Positions 10,605 through 22,770 of a stretch of 64,000 nt of DNA are shown one piece after another. Source of the stretch: Adenanthera pavonina (lineage: Eukaryota; Streptophyta; Magnoliopsida; Fabales; Fabaceae); the NCBI GenBank assembly GCA_026686845.1, contig JAIVEN010000004.1, positions 11,440,827 through 11,504,826 of the forward strand, in the 5' to 3' direction. Every line of letters begins with the position of its first letter. Position 1 is the first letter of the stretch. The notes under the pieces were generated by a model that was given only the letters and a program-made list of their open reading frames with translations, was not told where the DNA came from and made no database searches. Made by a program: the position numbers and the translations under genes.

Positions 10605-12035
10605 CTAGTACTGGGCATTGGGTATGCAGAACGCTGTTTTATAGCGATCATCAGGATGGACGCCCAATTGCCAGAAGCCCGCTTTCAAATCAAACTTTGA
10701 GAAAATGGAGGCCCTCTTGAGATGAACAGTCTGAGTGTTTATTTTTGGAAGAAGGAACTTATCATCCTGAAGGAAGAGGTTTAAAGGCTTATAGTCCACT
10801 ACAAACCTTTTCTTTTCTCTCCTCTTTTTTGCATCATTTTCTGCATAGAAAGCTCGACATGCCCAAGGAGAATCAATAGGCTCAATTAGCCCTTGCTTCA
10901 GCAATTGATCACATTCTTCTCTAGCGAGCGCTAGATCTTCTGGTGACATTCCCAAATGTGTAGCTTTGGTGGGATTCACGTCTTCATTTTTCTTACACGG
11001 AAGACGAATGAAGAACTCTTCATTTTTCCACAATGGGAATGAATGGTTGAACTGACTATGACTTTCTGGACAGAAAGGTAATAATTGATCACTGATCTCA
11101 TCAAAGCCAGGTGGCACTTGTTGAATGGCGAAGAGATTTCTAGCCGTTTCCTGTGGGGCAAAAGAGGATTTAAACTTGATCCCCTTAGGAAGGATTTGTA
11201 ACCCTTTGGCTAGGTGGTATATATCCATACCAATCAGAATGTCTTTGTTAGGTAGTTGGCTTCCTAACACTCTTGTCCAGACTGTACAGTTAGGGAAAAA
11301 CTGTATTCCAATTTTTCTTTTGGAAATAAGATTTATGGAAAAGGGATTACCATCAGCAGCTGTGAAATATTCTTCGTGAGCTTTCCATTCCTCTGGTGGT
11401 AAAACATGGGGTTTCATGACACTGCAGCATGATCCTGTGTCAATGAATCCAATAGCCTGAGTAGGCTTATCATATTTGTCCTTTAGCACCTTTATTTTGA
11501 CATTTGGCAAAGGAACACTGGACGTTTGTGGATTGACTAGATTGATTCTGCATACTTGTTCATTGACTGAAAAATGTTGACAAGGATGTTGAATAGAGAG
11601 TATTTTGTCCTCTTCTTCTGAATCAGAATAGTCATCTTGTAGGACAGCAAAAGCTGTATATTCATCTCTATCATCTTGTTCCTCCAGAACGGACTCCAGA
11701 TCTTCTTCTGATGATAAGGATAACACCTTAATCATCTGATCAAGCATTTTGATATCTCTCTTTGTTCTGTTTGGACATTGTTTAGCAAAATGCCCTTGTT
11801 TTCCACAGATATAGCACTTAGAGGATTTCTTTGAGAAAGAAGATCTTCTCTTGAAAAACCGAAATGGCTTCTTCTTCTTAGAATGATACTTCTTCTTTGA
11901 AGGGATAATGATGAAGTAAGAATTCTTTTTGGAGGAAGAACACGAGCAATTTTTCTTGTCCTTACACTTAATTTGCAATTCTGGCCTTTTGCAAACCTTT
12001 TGTAACTGGACTTTATCTTTCAGAACATTTTTCAT
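10605..12035 (-). pseudogene. Copy B: zinc finger, protease and N-terminal RT (open 476 codons)
   Basis: Basic region, CCHC knuckle (CYICGKQGHFAKQC, about 11780-11821), acidic linker, protease DTG (about 11424-11455), then RT N-terminus through FVVDYKPLN and KINTQTVHL to FDLKAGFWQLGVHPDD (about 10650-10700). Copy A has lost the sequence after KINTQ. The segment ends at the single TAG near 10602. Confidence 0.8.
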
Positions 12036-13108
12036 GAACTTTTGTTGCTCGCATAAACGATCTAAAGCAGCAAGAGCAAGTTAATAGATTTCTCCAAGAG
12101 ATATTTGGGACATATCTCTTTGCAAAGCATTTATGGCTTTCTGCAATTTTGGCTGCAATTCTTTTGGAAGAGAAGCTATAAAAACATGGCGGAGGTTTAC
12201 ATCGTTGGCACATCCTAACATATAGTACTTCTCTGACATCCTTGTAAAATGCTTTTGTAAATCACTTCTTTGTAATGAACAGCACTTCATCTCGAAATAA
12301 TCTTGTCTGGCTCTCTTGTCAATAACACTGAAATCACCAATGAACTCTTTGTGAAGAATACCCAGAAACTGGGGAATGGTGTATTGAGCCCTTTACAACT
12401 TCTGATACTCGCTTAGGCTAGTGAACCATTCGCGAAGATTTCCAGTAAGTCTAGACAGGAAATTAGACAGCACATCATGAGAATTTACTTCGGGATCGTT
12501 CATCTGAACATCGATCCAAGCACCAAATTCGTGCAGCTTTTCTCTCCATCTATGTGGAGGCATATCATCAAAAGTAAAATACGGACCATTTATGGGTCTG
12601 TGAGTATGAGCAGTATGTTCATGAATAGGTTCTAAGGGATCCTCAACTATAGGAGTGGATGTTAACTCTTGTGTTTGAGGGGTTGGTTCATTCATCATGT
12701 ACAAAGGTGGTAAACTTAATTCTGATTCTGATAAATCAGAAGATAGTATTGAAGAACTATCGTCAGAGATTTCAAAATCGGTTGAGGGTTCAGATTGTTG
12801 TCTAATGGTGGCAATGGATTTATCTTTGGATAAGGATGGTTGTTCTTTAGGTTGGGAAGGAATTTCTTTTGGCTCTTGTATTTTTAGAGGTTTTAAGGAA
12901 GGTAAAGGATATGAAGTTGAAAGGTCAAAGGCTTGACTGGCTGGGTTGAGAGGTGGAGATGATTGCTTAGGTTGAGGCTGGATAGGCTGAGTTTTAGAGG
13001 TTGACTGCTTTCTGCTTTTTCTCAGTTGTTGGAAAATAGGATAATTCATCTGGAATGGTTCTCTGGTTGTGGTAGGAATTGATGGAGTATAAATGGGTGT
13101 ATAGGTAA
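12036..13108 (-). pseudogene. Copy B: linker and capsid domain (5' truncated)
   Basis: Open from 13108 to TAA at 12393, where copy A has CAA. Then a second piece runs to TAA near 12081, where copy A also has CAA. It carries the Pro/Ser linker and the Trp-rich capsid block (YFTFDDMPPHRWREKL). The 5' end is cut at the inverted junction with copy C. Confidence 0.75.
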
Positions 13109-13120
13109 ATTTCAATCATG
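13107..13120 (+). other. 14-nt templated filler at the B/C head-to-head junction
   Basis: AAATTTCAATCATG joins minus-strand capsid sequence of B to plus-strand RNase H sequence of C. The same 14 bases occur at 1862-1875, spanning the movement-protein start codon. The filler overlaps B by AAA and C by CATG, so both sides show microhomology. Confidence 0.6.
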
Positions 13121-14529
13121 CTAGTGGACAGTTCAAGGATTCAGAAAAACATTATCATTCAATTTACAAAGAAATTCTCGCAGAAAAAAGAGGGATAGAA
13201 AAGTTCAGTTTTTATCTAAGTTTTAACCCTTTCACTGTAGAGATGGATAATACGTCATTTCCAGTAATCCTTGATCAGAAAAAGAAAATGCTCCCGGATA
13301 AACAGCTTCTTCGCTTGGAAGAATGGTTTTCCTGCAATAAATTTACAGTCATGCATATCAAAGGAAAACACAACTTCCTAGCTGATCTTCTTTCTAGACC
13401 TCAAAAACCTTCTCAGATCTCTTCCATCTCCAAAACTCCTCTGTTTATACTTACCATATCCAAAATGTCCTCCTCTGTGCCAATCCCTCATATTAGCAGA
13501 AAAATGGTGTTTCCTCCTGGTTATAAACCAAAAACAGTCCAAGAAACCAATGTCATAGCTTGTCAGTGTCTCTTCCATTACCTTCATCTTTTCCTAGAGT
13601 CCACCAGTATTCAAGCCAAACCTGAATACTTTGATCCTGTTTTCCCTTACTTAGTTATTCCCTATGTCAAAGGTCCAATAACCACTCAGTTCATGTGGTA
13701 TATGTGGTCGTTATCCACCTTGTATGCTTGTGCCATAGCTTTACCTCCAAGGACTACTTATCAGTATTTGACTGATAAGACGAACCTTAAGTCACCATTG
13801 TCTACCTTCCTGTCATGGTATTCCTCCCTTTCAGTCTGGAGAGGAAAGTTATATAATGTTATTACTGACAATAATTTGTGGAATATTCCTGTGCGTCAGC
13901 AACAGGTTTATTCGTTCTTTGTTTTACACAGGCCTTACTCTGCAGATCATTTGGGATGTCTCTACACTCCAGTTCAAGCTCATCTGTGGGGAACAGCGAT
14001 GCATTGGCCGCTGAGACAAACTGAGATTATTACTGATTTAAGAAACTATCTCTTAAATCTTAATAATTTCAAAGGAGATACTAGCAATCTCGCCTGCACT
14101 TCCCTCGGACCACTACCCGGAGAGTTCTTTGATCCTAATGAAATAATGACAACGGGTCAAGCCATAGCCTTTGAATGGTCACGATTAACCTTGGCTCCAC
14201 CAGAACCACCAACAGAGTCTCCATCTTCATCAAATCCAGCTGTCATCAGCCTTTCAGAAGATGAAGATCCAGAATGGTGTTCTAATCCCAAGAGGTTAAT
14301 TGAATCTCAAGATCCTAACGAGATAGAGTTACAGTTCCACCATGATTTTCTGTCTCCTACGCAAGAAACAACAACAATCACAAAGGACAACTTTGATGCT
14401 GAGTTGGATCGCATACAGCTGGAGGCAGCACTAAAGAAAGAAAAGAAAAAGAAAAATGAGGAAAGGAGATTTGAACCTGACATAAAAAACAAAGATGTCC
14501 ATCATGAACCTATCTGCAAGCACTTTTAG
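13118..14529 (+). pseudogene. Copy C: end of RNase H plus intact C-terminal extension
   Basis: Open throughout in frame; the part from the ATG at 13243 is 428 codons. It holds the RNase H tail (KEILAEKRGIEKFSFYLSF), a linker with SRPQKPSQISSISK, the Trp/Tyr-rich block, SLGPLPGEFFDPNE, an acidic segment, a Lys-rich helix and terminal EPICKHF. It is the best copy of this domain in the window. It has no start signal of its own; the ATG at 13243 is internal to the viral polyprotein frame. Confidence 0.65.
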
Positions 14530-15134
14530 ATATTGTCGTTTATGCCGACAATCATCTTTTGTAAAATAGCTTTATGAGTGCTTTATGAGTCATATACTTT
14601 ACTTTATTAAAGTGTGATGAGTCATGTACTTTACTTTATTAAAGTGTGAAGAGTCATGAGTGATGAGTCATACCCACTAAGGGTTGTCGGTTTGTAAGTA
14701 TGTGAACCCCTTCTCCTCTATAAGGGGTCGTCATGTAACATAGAGGGACAAGCTTAGAAAACTTGAAACCTCTTTCTGAAATAAAGATGTCTTCCTTCTA
14801 AGAGGTCTCTCTCTCTCTCTAACTCCAATCTTCCTATGATGATAATCTAACCATCATAGATTCGAGTATGCTCTACACTTGCCTCTGATGAGGATCCTGT
14901 GTAACAGAAAGAATCAGATCATGATCCATGTTCTAGTAACAACCTTGTAACTATGCTTCAAGAGTTTATTAGGGTTTGTATTGGTTGGGACAGACATTGA
15001 TAATCCTAAGAGCATCCTGAGTCCCCAGTGCCCAGGAGAGGCCATTTTACTCGCCGGATGAAACCTGGATTATCATGTTCTACCAGTCAATTAAACCTAT
15101 ATTTAGCTCATGTTCTTATGTTACTAGATTGGGG
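14530..15134 (+). promoter_or_regulatory. Copy C: complete viral promoter, poly(A) signal and leader
   Basis: Two ~31-bp TGAGTCA units (about 14585-14650), a TATA box (CTCTATAAGG, 14716-14725), AATAAA (14780-14785), a CT-repeat (14806-14820) and a ~350-nt leader ending at the PBS boundary. It points right, into the gene-poor spacer. Whether it is active is unknown. Confidence 0.7.
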
Positions 15135-18033
15135 CCCCGACTAAATTATATTATTTTCTAATATTACTCATATTAAATGAAGTAAGTTGAGCAATCCCCA
15201 TATGAATTTTCTCTCTCATATTTAATGATAACTTATAGGAAAAGATATTTAATATCTTCGATATCATTTAAATAGTATTTATATTTTAGATCAAAATTAT
15301 ATAATAGGACTTATATTTTTTTATCTTTTTTAGGGACATTTATTCGATCTCAAATATAAGAAAAAAAAATACTTTACACATGAAATTAGTTAAGCTAATT
15401 TAACTTATAGCTAAATATAATTTTTTTTCCAAAATTTTTCTCAATTAATGATTTTTTTCTTTACACTAAATTAGTTAATGCTCATTAATAAAGAGTATTT
15501 TTTGAAATACTACATTTATCATTTTAGAAATCTATATTTTTTTCTCTCAAATTTTGGACCAACATTTCCCTCTAAAATTTACTTAGACTTGGGGGAATAA
15601 TTTGAAAGGGAGGGAGTAATATATTTTAATGTTTAATTATTAAGCATTAATCTTTTCAATTTATGATAAATCCGACATGTAAAAAAAATAATATAAAAAT
15701 AAAAAAAATGATGAAAATAATAAATCATATGCTGCTGTTTATCACCTACAGAATAATGATTTAAACTTTAAACAGAGGTCAACCCTATTTACGACTTGAA
15801 AACATTATACGATACAAGATATATATATATATATATGAAGAAAAATAAATCCTACGTCAGGAAACATATATAAGAGATAAAGGGGTGGAGGTGGGATACT
15901 TGTATTTATGATGTGCAAGCTCACAAAATTTTGTGAAAAACTTCGTAATTTAATTATTACGTAAAAAAGTTGAAATATGGAGATTGAAGCATTTTATTAA
16001 AAATATGTAGTGTTGGGATTTGAAAATAAAAGAGTAGGAGAATATTCAAGTGATGATTTCGGATGAGGAGGTGGTGTAATCATATGTCCATGTCAAATAA
16101 ATGGGAGATTGAATAGGGTATGAGTATGTGGTTAGGAAGCTAAAAAAGAGAACTTGGTAAGTAAAAGGGGGTGCTGAATCAGATTTGGTGCCCTTTGTGT
16201 CGGACTCCACACAATTTACAATATTTGAAATAAATGATCCAATATTTGAAAATAATTATGATTTGTAAATTTTGCTTGTCATATTAGAATGGTTTGAATC
16301 CTAGATCTCTATCTATATTATTCCACCCAACTCTTATCACTTGAACTAATTTCAAGTGACTATGATTATTATTTTAAAATTTGACAGTAAAATAGCAATA
16401 TTTTAAAAATCGGACAAGACATTAAATTAGAAATATCTTCAGATCATAATTTTTATGGTTCAACTAGTCGAACCATTAATATAACAAGTACATAAAAATA
16501 ATATTATATGTATAAAAATATATGTATGAGAAATAAAAATATTAAATTCTCAAACCTTTATGAATATTCTCATAATATATGTATATGAAGGCCTGAAGTG
16601 ATAGAGGAAAACAACAGAAAGAGTTGATAGTTAAGCTAAAACTTCAAACTCGAAACTTGGAAGCAATAAAAACAGGAGAGCAGGGGTTGCGGTTATCAAT
16701 TTGGGAATTTGAAGATTTTGTTTCAATAAAGTTACATTTTCTTTTTATTTCACTTTTATTTTTTTATTTATAAATTTTATATTATTACAATAATATAATT
16801 ATAACATATCATAATGATATAATGATTTAAATTAAAAAATATGGTACATCATAGAACCGGCTAGTTTTTGAAAAACTACTCTAATTTCTTGCTCAACACT
16901 GAGTTTTGATTCAAAAGCCATTTCGTATCAACTCAACCTCCAGAACAGTTCAACTTTACAAAACAAGTCAGAAAGTAAGCTATCCGGGTGACAGTTAGAC
17001 CAGTCAAACCGTCTGGTCCAATCCCAAAAACATAGAAAAATAGAATTATTTTTATTCTATGATAAAATAAAAAAGTAGCCTCATAAATGTTTGTAAGAAT
17101 GTAATATTTCAACATTTTTTTTCAAATGATGTTTCCTTCTCAAGTAGAAAGAATAAAGATTTTATTTATAGATTGTTATAAACATTTTATGATTTATTTT
17201 ATTGTTTATATTATAATTTTTAAAATATTTAATACTCATTTTTTCTTTAAATGAGTTACTTTATTATTTATACTTATAAATAATTACATGAATTTCACTG
17301 TAAAATTAAAGGAAATAAGTTCTCAAATAATTCGGACAATCATAATCAAGAAAAAATGACTTCACATTGCCTTCCACAGAGATCACTAGTAAGCTTGAAT
17401 TAAATGAGCAGTCATGCTACCAGCGAGACAAGTCCAAATGCAATGGCACCATCACTGCCTGAGAATTTCCTAACATCCCTACCAGGGATGGAATTAATGG
17501 AAAAGGTGGATTTTTTTTTGGGTGGGGAGAATTTGGTAGTAGTAGTAATAATAATAATAGTGACAAAATCATATAGTAGGATCTGTTAATATCAAAATTA
17601 TAAAAAAAAATAAAGAAAATCAAACTTTACGCCACAAAACAATAATATAGACAGTCCAAAACAAGCCTAATAAACCACATCATCGATCAAACTATTATTA
17701 AGTCATTTTTCCTAAATGACTTCCATTAAAAATTGTCTAATAATATAAATGGATGTAAAGTAGAGCATTCAAGCATAGCACTGTTATTGATGCTTTAATT
17801 GTGACAGAAGTTACCAACAAAAAGGAAGAGTAAGCTAGAGATATAGCAAAAGATAAATGGAAAAAGCAATTTATAAACAAAATTTGAATGCATAATTACA
17901 TTTTTCTTTTTTAAGATAATGGAAGAATTCCAAGGAGCTTAGAGCAAACGGACAGCATAAATAGATCCTATTGATTTGAAATCTAAAAGATTCTCAATAA
18001 CTATTGATTCAAAAACTCAATTAAAATTTTAAA
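15135..18033. other. Gene-poor AT-rich spacer
   Basis: No gene seen. It holds an (AT)n run near 15820-15835, a trinucleotide-rich stretch at 17530-17565, and a short segment (17287-17376) that is repeated at 60237-60320. A small open frame at 17404-17589 has no recognisable features. Confidence 0.6.
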
Positions 18034-18422
18034 CTCATGGTCCCATGACTCAGTAAGACAGGTTCAGCTTTTCAAGACTATAAGCAAGACAAGGCGATTA
18101 TGATGATCCAATTACTCCCGAGTAAACAGCCTTTCCTGGGCATCAAGGACTCAAGGGACACTTTAGGATCATCACTCTCAACCTCGAATTTCTTATAGGA
18201 TGAACCTCTGAATCCAGTATTACAAAGATGTTACTAAGAAATGGATCGGGTTCCGATTCTTTCTGATACACAAGTTCCGCATGTGAGGCAAGTGTAGAGC
18301 ATACTTGAATCTATGATAGACAAAGATGAGTTATGTTTATTGGAGAATCTCAGAGAGAGAGAGAGAGAGATTTTTTAGAAACTGATCATATTATTTCACA
18401 AAGGAGGTTTTCTTCTGATTTT
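18034..18422 (-). repeat. Second leader copy of lineage 2, ending at the PBS boundary
   Basis: Matches 19798-20185, including the GA-repeat and the CTCATGGTCCCATGACTCAG end. At 18034 the match stops exactly where the PBS should begin; the neighbouring bases are AT-rich host sequence. It is fused at 18422 to the D movement-protein fragment. Confidence 0.75.
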
Positions 18423-19721
18423 TGCTTAGCACCATGATCAGAATCATCATTGTCGAAAGATTTGATCTAATGACAAGAAGGTTTTTGTTTCAGGAGGGGA
18501 GTCTGTTTAGGGTCTGGTAAAGAATAAAGGTTTTCCTCTGGTCCAGTTCAGTTATCCCAATCATGACATCCACAATCAGGATCACATTCTTCCGGAGCAC
18601 TGTCCCACACAAAATGACCATGAACTTTTGAAACAAAGCATGGTTTTGCTCTGGCATCAACAGAATACACTGGAACTTTCTCTTTGTGTTTGTATGCGAG
18701 ATTGATGGTCAAGATCTATCCCTTAAAAGATGCAGGGGCTTGTCCTAACCTCTTAAAGGTGGATTTGACAGTTCCATCTTCAAGGCATTCTAAGACAGGG
18801 GCGTCAATTGTATGTGCATCTCTTCAAGAGGAATGAAATTCCTTTTCGTAATTGTTGATCAATTCTAATGGCATGATCTGTGCGAGCTCTTCCTTGGGAA
18901 TTCTCCTAGGAATCTGTATTACTGACGTATCAGCTTGATTTGAGACCATGTATAACATATCTGTGGTGGAATTAGGGAATTCCATATTAACAGCATGATC
19001 TTGAAGCTTGTAAATCATCTAATGTTGTAAGGTGGCCATGGTTGCTCTAGAATCTTGTTCTGCACCATGGATTTGTATCTGAACCTTCAGACGATATGGT
19101 AGTGTTTCATCATCAAGCTTAATGTTGAAATCAGGAGCTATTATCATCACCACGTTTCCATTGTTACAAGTAGTGAGAAGAGCATCAATCATAGCATTCC
19201 CATATGAAGTGTAAGTGGAATCCAGAACAACAACTCTGGCAGTGGCTAGTATGCCTTTACGGCTATACAGGGCAAGTATCAATCTGATAGCACCAACATA
19301 AAGATGTGTGTAACCTTGTTATCTCCATGTGTTTATCAGAAGTTGTGGAATCTCAAGTGTGACATATTGTTCAATAGTGGTTGCTTTCAGGCCACACTGT
19401 TCCAGTCTGGAACTGTGGACTTATTCTTTCACTTGAGCTCTGGGGGTATGAAGAATCCTAGAGATCCTCTGTCGGAAAGATCTGGCATAGGTTCTGTCTT
19501 GGGAAAAATTGGCATATGGACTGAGCAAGGTAAGTTCAGTATTGTCAATCCTGACATTTTCTAGGATATGGGTGATTTCTACAAGATTATCTATCTTATT
19601 GGCTAAAGTTCTTTTTACAGAAGTAGGAAGTTTATCGAGGGAAAAAGGCTGAAGAAATTCGAACAGGGTCTAATGAGGTAGAGGTAGAGGTAGAGGATGA
19701 AGTTTCTGGGAATTCAGTCAT
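18423..19721 (-). pseudogene. Copy D: movement-protein fragment
   Basis: The start codon is at 19721-19719, 64 bases after an intact PBS. It aligns with 1873-3200 of copy A: the pieces 19019-19282 and 18824-19018 are open and separated by TAG where lineage 1 has a Gln codon. The C-terminal Cys-rich motif is present at about 18550-18590 (CDPDCGCHDWDN) but is followed by TGA in place of Trp. It ends abruptly at the leader junction, so nothing downstream of the movement protein is present. Confidence 0.7.
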
Positions 19722-19784
19722 GATTTAAGAATTCTCTCTGTAATCTTCTTTCATAAACATATCAGCATGTTGTCTAGGCTATTA

Positions 19785-19797
19785 GGCTCTGATACCA
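19785..19797 (-). other. Intact primer-binding site between copies E and D
   Basis: On the minus strand TGGTATCAGAGCC is complete and matches the consensus Met-tRNA primer site of plant pararetroviruses. It lies between the full leader and the D start codon, so two genome units are joined head to tail in register. Confidence 0.9.
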
Positions 19798-20463
19798 CTC
19801 ACGGTCCCTTGACTCAGTAAGACAGGTTCAGCTTTTCAAGACTATAAGCAAGACAAGGTGATTATGATTATCCAATTACTCCCGAGTAAACAGCTCTTCT
19901 GGGCATCAAAGACTCAAGGGACACTTTAGGATCATCACTCTTAACCTCAAATTTCTTATAGGATGAACCTCTAAATCCAGTATTACAAAGATGTTACTGA
20001 GAAATGGATCGAGTTCCGATTCTTTTTGATACACAAGTTCCTCATGTGAGGCGAGTGTAGAGCATACTTGAATCTAGGATAGACAAAGATGAGTTATGTT
20101 TATTGGAGAATCTCAGAGACAGAGAGAGAGTTTTTAGAAACTAATCATATTATTTCATAAAGGAGGTTTTCTTCTGATTTTTGCTTGCCCCCTCAAGCTT
20201 ACAGACTTAGCTCTTATATCAACTTCGAGCTACACACTAAACCTTACGAATTATTACAAGCAGACAAAGACTTTCATGTTGCCGACAACTTTACAGACCA
20301 TCATGATGAACAGGTAGCAAACATAACTTTAATAATTACAGACACTCGTGACAGACAATTATGGCTGACAAGTCATAGTGGCTGAGTCACCATATTATGA
20401 AAGTAAACATGACTGACTGTCAGTAGAAAATAACAAAACAGACCATCGGCATAAAATGACAAA
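19798..20463 (-). promoter_or_regulatory. Lineage 2 promoter and leader (copy E tail into D)
   Basis: On the minus strand: a purine-rich promoter region, TATA (GTTGATATAAGAGC, about 20210-20222), a weak poly(A) signal AATAAT (about 20149), a GA/CT repeat and a leader of roughly 390 nt leading to the PBS. It is a complete junction of one unit's 3' end with the next unit's 5' end, as expected of a concatemer. Confidence 0.7.
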
Positions 20464-21550
20464 CTAAAAGTTTTTACAGATAGGCTCGTGATCTGCTGAG
20501 TTGTTCAAGATGTCAGGCTCATCATATTTCTTTTTCTTTTTCTGCTTCTTCTTGTATTCTTTCCTTTTGAGTTCTTCCAATTTTTCCAATTCTTCTTCTA
20601 TATCAAAATCTTCATTCTGACAAGAAGTCTGAGGATTCTGTGAAAATTCAGGAGTCTGTGAAAGGAAGTCTTGGAAAAACTGAGGATCAATCTCATAAGG
20701 ATTCTGAGAGTCTATGAAGAATGATGGATCTTGATCACTAGAGAGATCTGCCATAGGTGTGTCTCTGCTAGGTGAAGCTTCTGCTGGAGCTAATGAAAAT
20801 TGAGGCCATTCAAAGGGTATGGCCTGTCTAGTTGTCATGACTTCATCTGGATCAAATAATTCACCAGGAAGAGGACCTAGTGAAGTACATACCTACTCCG
20901 TAATGTTACTTGAAAAGTTGTTAAGATTTAAAAGAAAATCTCTTAATTCATTAATAACATGGTTTTCACGAAGAGGCCAATGTAATGCAGTCCCCCATAG
21001 ATGAGATTGTACAGGAGTACACAGAATTCCTTTGTGATCAGTCTGATAAGGCCTGTGAACCACAAAGAAGGAGTAAACTTTTGATTTCTAGGATGGAATA
21101 CTCCATAGATCATGTTCCTTTATATTATTATACAGTTTTCCTTGCCATACAGAATAGGGGGATACCATGACAAAAAGATGGACAAGTTAGAACGCTCATT
21201 TTTCTTATCAGTGAGGTAGTGATAGGTTTGTTTAGGAGGTAGGGCAAAGGCACACGCGAAAAGAGTAGATACAGACCAGACATGCCACATGAACTCATGA
21301 GTAATAGGACCTTTGATAAATGGAATGACTAGGTAAGGAAGGAAAGGGTTAAAGTATTCTGGCTTTGGAGAAATTCCAGTGTTGATGAGGAAGAGATGGA
21401 GGTAGTAAAATAAAGTTTTTCTAGCGACATTGTTTATTTCAGGAATATTGGTTGGGTAGTGTGAAGGAGGACAGACTAAGTCATGACTAACATGGGTGAA
21501 CTGAGGAATGTGGTGTTTAGGCATTTCTGAGATGGTGAAGATGAAAAGTG
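20464..21550 (-). pseudogene. Copy E: C-terminal extension
   Basis: Ends EPICKNF at 20464. The pieces 20464-20838 and 21120-21524 are open; TAG near 20895 replaces a CAG kept in copy F. It has the same Trp/Tyr-rich block (GPITHEFMWHVWSVSTLFAC), SLGPLPGELFDPDE and Lys-rich helix as lineage 1. Confidence 0.65.
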
Positions 21551-22770
21551 GATTGGGTCAGAGGAAAGAGACTTGAGTGTTTTTGGCAATGGGTCTGGAT
21601 AGCAAATCTGCAAGGAGGTTGTGTTTCCTTTTGATGTGCTTAACGGTGAATTTATATCGTGAGAACCAATCTTTCCACCAAAGCAGTTGCTTTTCTGGGA
21701 GGATTTTCTTCTTCTGATCAAGGATAACGGGAAACAATGTATTATCCATTTCCATAGTGAAATGATTGAAACTGAGATAAAAGCTGAATTTTTCCATTCC
21801 TCTTTTTACAGCTAATATCTCTTTGTAGATGGTGTGACAATGTTTCTTAGGGTCTCTGAACTAACCACTGGCATGCGTACAGTAGTATCTTTTTCCATTG
21901 TCTTCTTCAATCAAGACGGTACTCCAATAATTATCACTGGCATTTGTCTGTAGGATAAGATCAGCTTTATCAAGAATCTTCAAAGGTAGAGGATGCTAAG
22001 CAATTTGCTTTAGCTTTTTGACAGCTGTGGTTTGTTTGCCCATCCATGAAGGAGGATTTTTCTTTAAGAGTTTAGACAGTTGGTTAGTATATTCACTGAC
22101 ATGTGGGATAAAATCTCTGACATAATTAATTATACCGAGAAAGCATTGGATTTGTTTCGGTGTCAGTTTGTCAGGGAAATCTAGTAATTTACTGGCAATA
22201 TATAGACTAGGCTGAAAATGGCCTTCAGAAAATGTCATCCCTAAAAATTCTATTTGGGCTAAGCCCATTTGACTTTTGGAAGAAGATAACATAATTTCAT
22301 ATGTTTGGACTATTTGATAGAATTAGACCAACAGGGTTTTGTGGGCTTTCTCTATCTCTAAGTACAGAAGAATGTCATCATTGTAAATGAGGGCAGTATG
22401 AAGGATAGGTTCAAAAATTTTTACCATGGCTTTTTGAAACAGTGATGGAGCGAGTTTAAACCCAAATGGCATAACCTTCCATTGGCATAGGGCATTTGGA
22501 ATGCAAAAAGCTGTTTTATACCTGTCTTGTGGGTGAATCCCTAGGTGCCAAAATCCTTCCTTAAGATCAAACTTAGAAAATATTTTTGCCTTCTTCAGAT
22601 GGGCAGTCTGTGTATTGATCTTTGGTGAGGAAAACTTGTCATCTTGGGGGAAATGATTTAATGGAGTGTAGTCCACAACGAATCTCTTCTTCTTTCTTTT
22701 CTTTTCTTGATCCTTTTCAACATAAAATGCATAACATGACCATGAAGAGTTGGTTGGCTCAATCAATCCT
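21551..22770 (-). pseudogene. Copy E: reverse transcriptase and RNase H (heavily broken)
   Basis: Contains FVVDYTPLN, FDLKEGFWHLGIHPQD, VMPFGFKLAPS and a catalytic box changed to YNDD (about 22372-22395), then a thumb region and RNase H fragments. Nonsense codons near 22324, 21996 and 21862 sit at Gln codons of lineage 1. With YIDD mutated and many stops it cannot be active. Confidence 0.75.

Larger units (their letters stand above)
8096..13108 (-). mobile_element. Endogenous pararetrovirus copy B, minus strand, lacks its 5' third
   Basis: Runs right to left from within the coiled-coil/capsid linker (13108) through zinc finger, protease, full RT, RNase H and C-terminal extension to promoter and part of the leader (8096). 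The movement protein and PBS are absent. It is the least decayed pol region of lineage 1, with the YIDD box kept. It is joined tail to tail with A and head to head with C. Confidence 0.85.
13118..15134 (+). mobile_element. Endogenous pararetrovirus copy C: 3' third only
   Basis: Starts in the RNase H region and runs through the C-terminal extension, promoter and full leader to CTAGATTGGGG at 15134, where host-like sequence begins. Everything upstream of RNase H is missing. The end coincides with the position just before the PBS. Confidence 0.8.

Noticed and set aside
9162..12035. Ty3/gypsy or copia retrotransposon pol
   Set aside because: No integrase follows RNase H, no LTRs flank the pol, and a movement-protein region plus caulimovirid promoter/PBS arrangement are present.
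17404..17589. 61-codon open frame with a possible conserved start
   Set aside because: Ends in a trinucleotide-repeat tract and has no features of a gene.
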